Assembly: GCF_018598585.1 (NCBI RefSeq)
Contig: NZ_JAHESD010000016.1
Span: forward strand, 1-64,000
DNA: 64,000 nucleotides
DNA from: Chryseosolibacter indicum
GTDB taxonomy: Bacteria; Bacteroidota; Bacteroidia; Cytophagales; Cyclobacteriaceae
Direction: 5' to 3'
Every line of letters begins with the position of its first letter. Within the stretch, counting starts at the first letter, position 1. Both the position numbers and the translations under genes were made by a program. A model generated the notes under the pieces. It saw nothing but the letters and a program-made list of their open reading frames with translations, searched no databases and had not been told where the DNA came from. Below, piece after piece: positions 61,320 to 64,000 of the stretch.

Positions 61320-61955
61320 ATGAGTAGGATGAAAGAAAGCTTGGAAGATCTTTTCTTGCAAATAAGTAATGTCTATTCCAACGATCGTAACATTATTGAT
61401 ACTTGGTGGCAACGTATACAGACGGCGTATGCAGAGAAACACAGGCACTACCATAATTTAAACCATATTAAGTCTGTAATAGATGAATTATATTCCTGTA
61501 AAGATGATATAAACGATTGGGAAGCTACTTGCCTGGCTGCATTCTTTCATGATATTGTATACGAACCACTGCGAAAAGATAATGAAGAAAGAAGTGCTGA
61601 TGTAGCTGATATTTATCTCAGTAATTTAAACATGCCGGAGAAACAAAGAAATAGTACGAGACAATTTATTATTGCCACTAAAAAACATGAGCCCTTGAAG
61701 ACTGCTGATATTAATTATTTTACAGATGCAGATCTTTCAGTGCTGGGGTGGCCCTTGCCGTTGTATGAAAACTATGTGAGACAGATCAGGGAGGAGTATA
61801 AGTGGTATCCGGATCTGATTTATAAACCAGGAAGGAGAAAGGTATTGGAACACTTTTTAAAAATGGATCGGATTTTTAAAACAGACTACTTCTATTCCAA
61901 ATACGAGGTAAGAGCCAAAGAAAATATATTAAGTGAGCTAGCGAGATATAAATAA
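61320..61955 (+). CDS. HD-domain metal-dependent phosphohydrolase
   Basis: A 211-residue cytoplasmic protein of the predicted HD-superfamily (COG4339 type). Metal-binding residues: His in RHYHNLNHI, the HD pair in AAFFHDIVYEP, and Asp in TDADLSVLGWP. Its substrate is unknown; HD enzymes often hydrolyse nucleotides. It lies between two permease genes on the opposite strand and ends in a long hairpin whose left arm begins at its stop codon. Confidence 0.84.
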   Translation: MSRMKESLEDLFLQISNVYSNDRNIIDTWWQRIQTAYAEKHRHYHNLNHIKSVIDELYSCKDDINDWEATCLAAFFHDIVYEPLRKDNEERSADVADIYLSNLNMPEKQRNSTRQFIIATKKHEPLKTADINYFTDADLSVLGWPLPLYENYVRQIREEYKWYPDLIYKPGRRKVLEHFLKMDRIFKTDYFYSKYEVRAKENILSELARYK

Positions 61956-62010
61956 TCCGGTGTCATTTCTTATAGGCGGATAGTCATCAATAAAATGACA
62001 ACCGGATTTT
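61954..62010. terminator. Long hairpin between convergent genes
   Basis: AATCCGGTGTCATTT (61954-61968) pairs with AAATGACAACCGGATT (61993-62008) with one bulged A, then TTTATT. It shares bases with the stop codon of the HD gene and is likely to terminate on both strands. Confidence 0.65.
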
Positions 62011-62027
62011 ATTAAACCTATAGTCTA

Positions 62028-64000
62028 CTATTCACTTCTTAATGATTTCACCGGGTTCGATGTTGCAGCCTTAAATGCTTGTGTACTTACAATGAATAAG
62101 GCAAACAATAGCGATATGGCACCTGAAACAGGAATAACCCAAACCGGGAAACCTATTTTATATTGGTATTGCTCTAATAAAACCTTTGATCCCCACCATG
62201 CAAATGGAGCAGATACAATAAAGGCAATTATAACCAGTAACGAAAACTCTTTAGAAATTAGCAGGATCAGGTTTGAAACAGAAGCACCCAAAACTTTTCT
62301 GATTCCTACTTCTTTTGTTCGTTGTTCTGCAGTAAAGGCGGCGAGACCAAATAAACCTAAGCCAGTAATACAGATAGCAAGGAAAGTAAAGATGGCTCCC
62401 AGGTTGCTAATCATATTAATGGTGCTAAACTTCTTAGCAAATTCAACGTCAACAAAGCTGTATTCGAAAGGGTAAGCAGAATTGTATTTTTTAAAAATGT
62501 CTTCTACCTTCTTTATCGATGCCTGGATATCATTGGTTTTACCTAGTCTAACTGTTACTGCGCTGGACCAGGACGGATCGAGCACCATAAACATGGGTGA
62601 CACCTCACGGAATAAAGAACCCATCAATACATTGTCTACAATACCAATAATTTGTCTTTTGCCGCCCCATAATTCAACCGTAGTACCAATCGGTTCTTTT
62701 AAAGCCATAATATCAAGGGCAGCTTTATTAATAATAATGGCAGTAGAATCAGCAGGGAAGTCTTTAGAGAAATCACGACCATCAAGCATCTTTATGCCCA
62801 TGGTCTTTGTGTAGTCGTATTCTGTAGCAATTGTTGTAAATATCACTTTCTGATCTTCTGGTTTCCCTGGCCAGGAAAGGAAGTTATTCGAATAAATAGA
62901 AGTGATAGGGCTATTGGATTTTGTAACAGACTCTACAACACCAGAACCAAGCAACTCTTCTTTAATAACTTCATAATTTTTTCCGATTTCGGTTGTATAA
63001 TCTATGGTAATTAAATTCTCCCTGTTATAACCAATGCTTCTTGACTTAACATGGCTAATCTGTTGCTGTATAACAATACTGCATACAATCAGTGTCATAG
63101 AGAAAACAAATTGAAGTACAACAAGAACTTTCCTGGGTGTGCTTCCGCTTTTACCTACCTGTATTTTTCCTTTTAGTACTCTTGCAACATTGAATGACGA
63201 CAAATAGAAAGCAGGGTAGCTGCCAGCAAGTATACCAGTGATGAAGGTCAGCCCAAGACCTGCGACCCAAAATACGCCTGAGGTGTAATCTATATCCAAC
63301 CTTTTATCAACGAGTGTGTTGTAGAATGGAAGTACAAGCTCGCATAGGAGCACGGCTGCAGCAAATGCAAAGAGCGAAATAAGAATCGATTCTCCCAGAA
63401 ATTGAAATATCAGATCTTTTCGGTGAGACCCTACGCTTTTTCTAACACCTACCTCGCGGGCTCTTCTTTCAGATCTTGCCGTAGCAAGGTTCATAAAATT
63501 AATGCATGCGATGATCAAAATAAAAACGGCAATGAGCGTGAACATGTTTACATATTCAATCATTCCCCCGGATTCTTTTCCATTCTCAAAGTTTGAATGA
63601 AGTCTCCAGCGCTCCATAGGGTGAAGGAAGAATTCCCGTTTGATATCCGTTTGTCCCTTTTTTATAAGCAGATCTCTTATATTGTTTTCAACGGAAGTTT
63701 CACTTGCATTGGGTTGAAGCTCCACGAATACTTGGAAAGAGTAATTGCCCCAGTTTTCTTTAGTGTTCTTCACCCAATCTTGTTTTTCATAAATGCCGAA
63801 AGGGATAATACAATCAAATTCAAGAGAAGAGTTTGAGGGAATGTCCTTGAGAATGCCAGTAACTTTTAAATCGTAAGCATTGTCAACGCGCACAATTTGG
63901 TTTATGGGGTCCTCGTCATGAAATAAGGATTTTGCCGCAGATTCTGTGAGTACGATGGAATAAGGATCGTCAAGTACCTGCGTAGCGTTGCCCTTTAACA
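62028..64000 (-). CDS. FtsX/MacB-type ABC transporter permease (5' end beyond the window)
   Basis: A second permease of the same two-module type as the one at 58748, running off the right edge. The visible part, at least 657 codons, starts inside the first periplasmic domain (LDDPYSIVLTESAAKSLFHDEDP), then has an FtsX core, a second periplasmic domain, and the C-terminal FtsX core with AEQRTKEVGIRKVLGASVSNLILLI and final SLRSE. The reading frame stays open to position 64000; a GTG at 63893 is not a real start because conserved sequence continues upstream. The two proteins are clear paralogues. No ATPase is visible. Confidence 0.92.
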   Translation of the reverse strand, partial: LKGNATQVLDDPYSIVLTESAAKSLFHDEDPINQIVRVDNAYDLKVTGILKDIPSNSSLEFDCIIPFGIYEKQDWVKNTKENWGNYSFQVFVELQPNASETSVENNIRDLLIKKGQTDIKREFFLHPMERWRLHSNFENGKESGGMIEYVNMFTLIAVFILIIACINFMNLATARSERRAREVGVRKSVGSHRKDLIFQFLGESILISLFAFAAAVLLCELVLPFYNTLVDKRLDIDYTSGVFWVAGLGLTFITGILAGSYPAFYLSSFNVARVLKGKIQVGKSGSTPRKVLVVLQFVFSMTLIVCSIVIQQQISHVKSRSIGYNRENLITIDYTTEIGKNYEVIKEELLGSGVVESVTKSNSPITSIYSNNFLSWPGKPEDQKVIFTTIATEYDYTKTMGIKMLDGRDFSKDFPADSTAIIINKAALDIMALKEPIGTTVELWGGKRQIIGIVDNVLMGSLFREVSPMFMVLDPSWSSAVTVRLGKTNDIQASIKKVEDIFKKYNSAYPFEYSFVDVEFAKKFSTINMISNLGAIFTFLAICITGLGLFGLAAFTAEQRTKEVGIRKVLGASVSNLILLISKEFSLLVIIAFIVSAPFAWWGSKVLLEQYQYKIGFPVWVIPVSGAISLLFALFIVSTQAFKAATSNPVKSLRSE

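Noticed and set aside
1-64000. CRISPR arrays, tRNA genes, insertion sequences, prophage genes
   Set aside because: I looked for spaced direct repeats, cloverleaf arms, transposases and integrases and found none.

Overview
The window looks like chromosomal DNA of a Bacteroidota member, most probably the order Cytophagales. Evidence is a SusC/SusD pair, a single-chain alpha-beta fusion of a keto-acid dehydrogenase E1, short-form AMP nucleosidase, a TamB gene divergent from tsaD, GIN-domain and DUF2911 proteins, many lipoproteins and SPI-type signal peptides ending in AQ, and repeated matches to the Bacteroidota promoter element TAnnTTTG a few bases before gene starts. I saw no insertion sequence, prophage, integrase, CRISPR array or tRNA. 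Most genes are AT-rich; the aldo/keto reductase at the left edge appears clearly more GC-rich than its neighbours.

Layout. 1-8 kb: aldo/keto reductase, a small membrane protein, a purple acid phosphatase and a SusD-SusC outer-membrane import pair separated from the phosphatase by a perfect hairpin terminator. 8-20 kb: TPR histidine kinase, UMF1-type transporter, AMP nucleosidase, HsdR-N-like nuclease domain, alanine dehydrogenase, E1 alpha-beta fusion, a lipoprotein, a LuxE-like acyl-activating protein, a tiny lipoprotein, and an NtrC-like regulator that ends without a DNA-binding domain. 20.1-20.5 kb: the RNase P RNA gene (minus strand) with its own promoter. 20.6-28.5 kb: envelope and housekeeping genes (DUF2279, TamB, TsaD, SmpB, NlpC/P60 hydrolase). 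28.7-33.8 kb: HNH endonuclease, then a tight five-gene non-phosphorylating L-fucose operon (two SDR dehydrogenases, a FAH-family hydrolase, a fuconolactonase and FucP) without the expected L-fuconate dehydratase.

33.8-45.3 kb: ThuA-domain protein, YfhO-like giant membrane protein, TSUP exporter, and a molybdenum cofactor region (moaA, moaD, moaE, moaC, moeA) interrupted by a voltage-gated-type potassium channel and a 44-residue membrane protein; ffh follows. The moaD-moaE gap holds five 11-bp tandem repeats and nested palindromes. 45.4-50.1 kb: DUF2911 protein, then a retropepsin-like protein, RimK ATP-grasp ligase, aspartoacylase-like metallohydrolase and a DedA gene, apparently one operon for adding and removing amino-acid tags; the DedA frame is broken at a run of nine T. 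50-57 kb: small secreted and membrane proteins (DUF1328, PepSY-like, STAS-like), an 812-residue fusion of an alpha-oxoamine synthase with a GNAT acyltransferase, an acidic disordered protein and a GH43-like glycosidase. 57-64 kb: a lipoprotein, a GIN-domain protein, two large FtsX/MacB-type permeases (the second cut by the window edge) and an HD phosphohydrolase between them.

The best leads for undescribed biology are the AONS-GNAT fusion, the retropepsin/RimK/aspartoacylase/DedA operon, the structured moaD-moaE intergenic element, the fucose dehydrogenase whose YxxxK lysine is asparagine, and the regulator with no output domain. All functions are inferred from sequence recognition alone; no database search was run.
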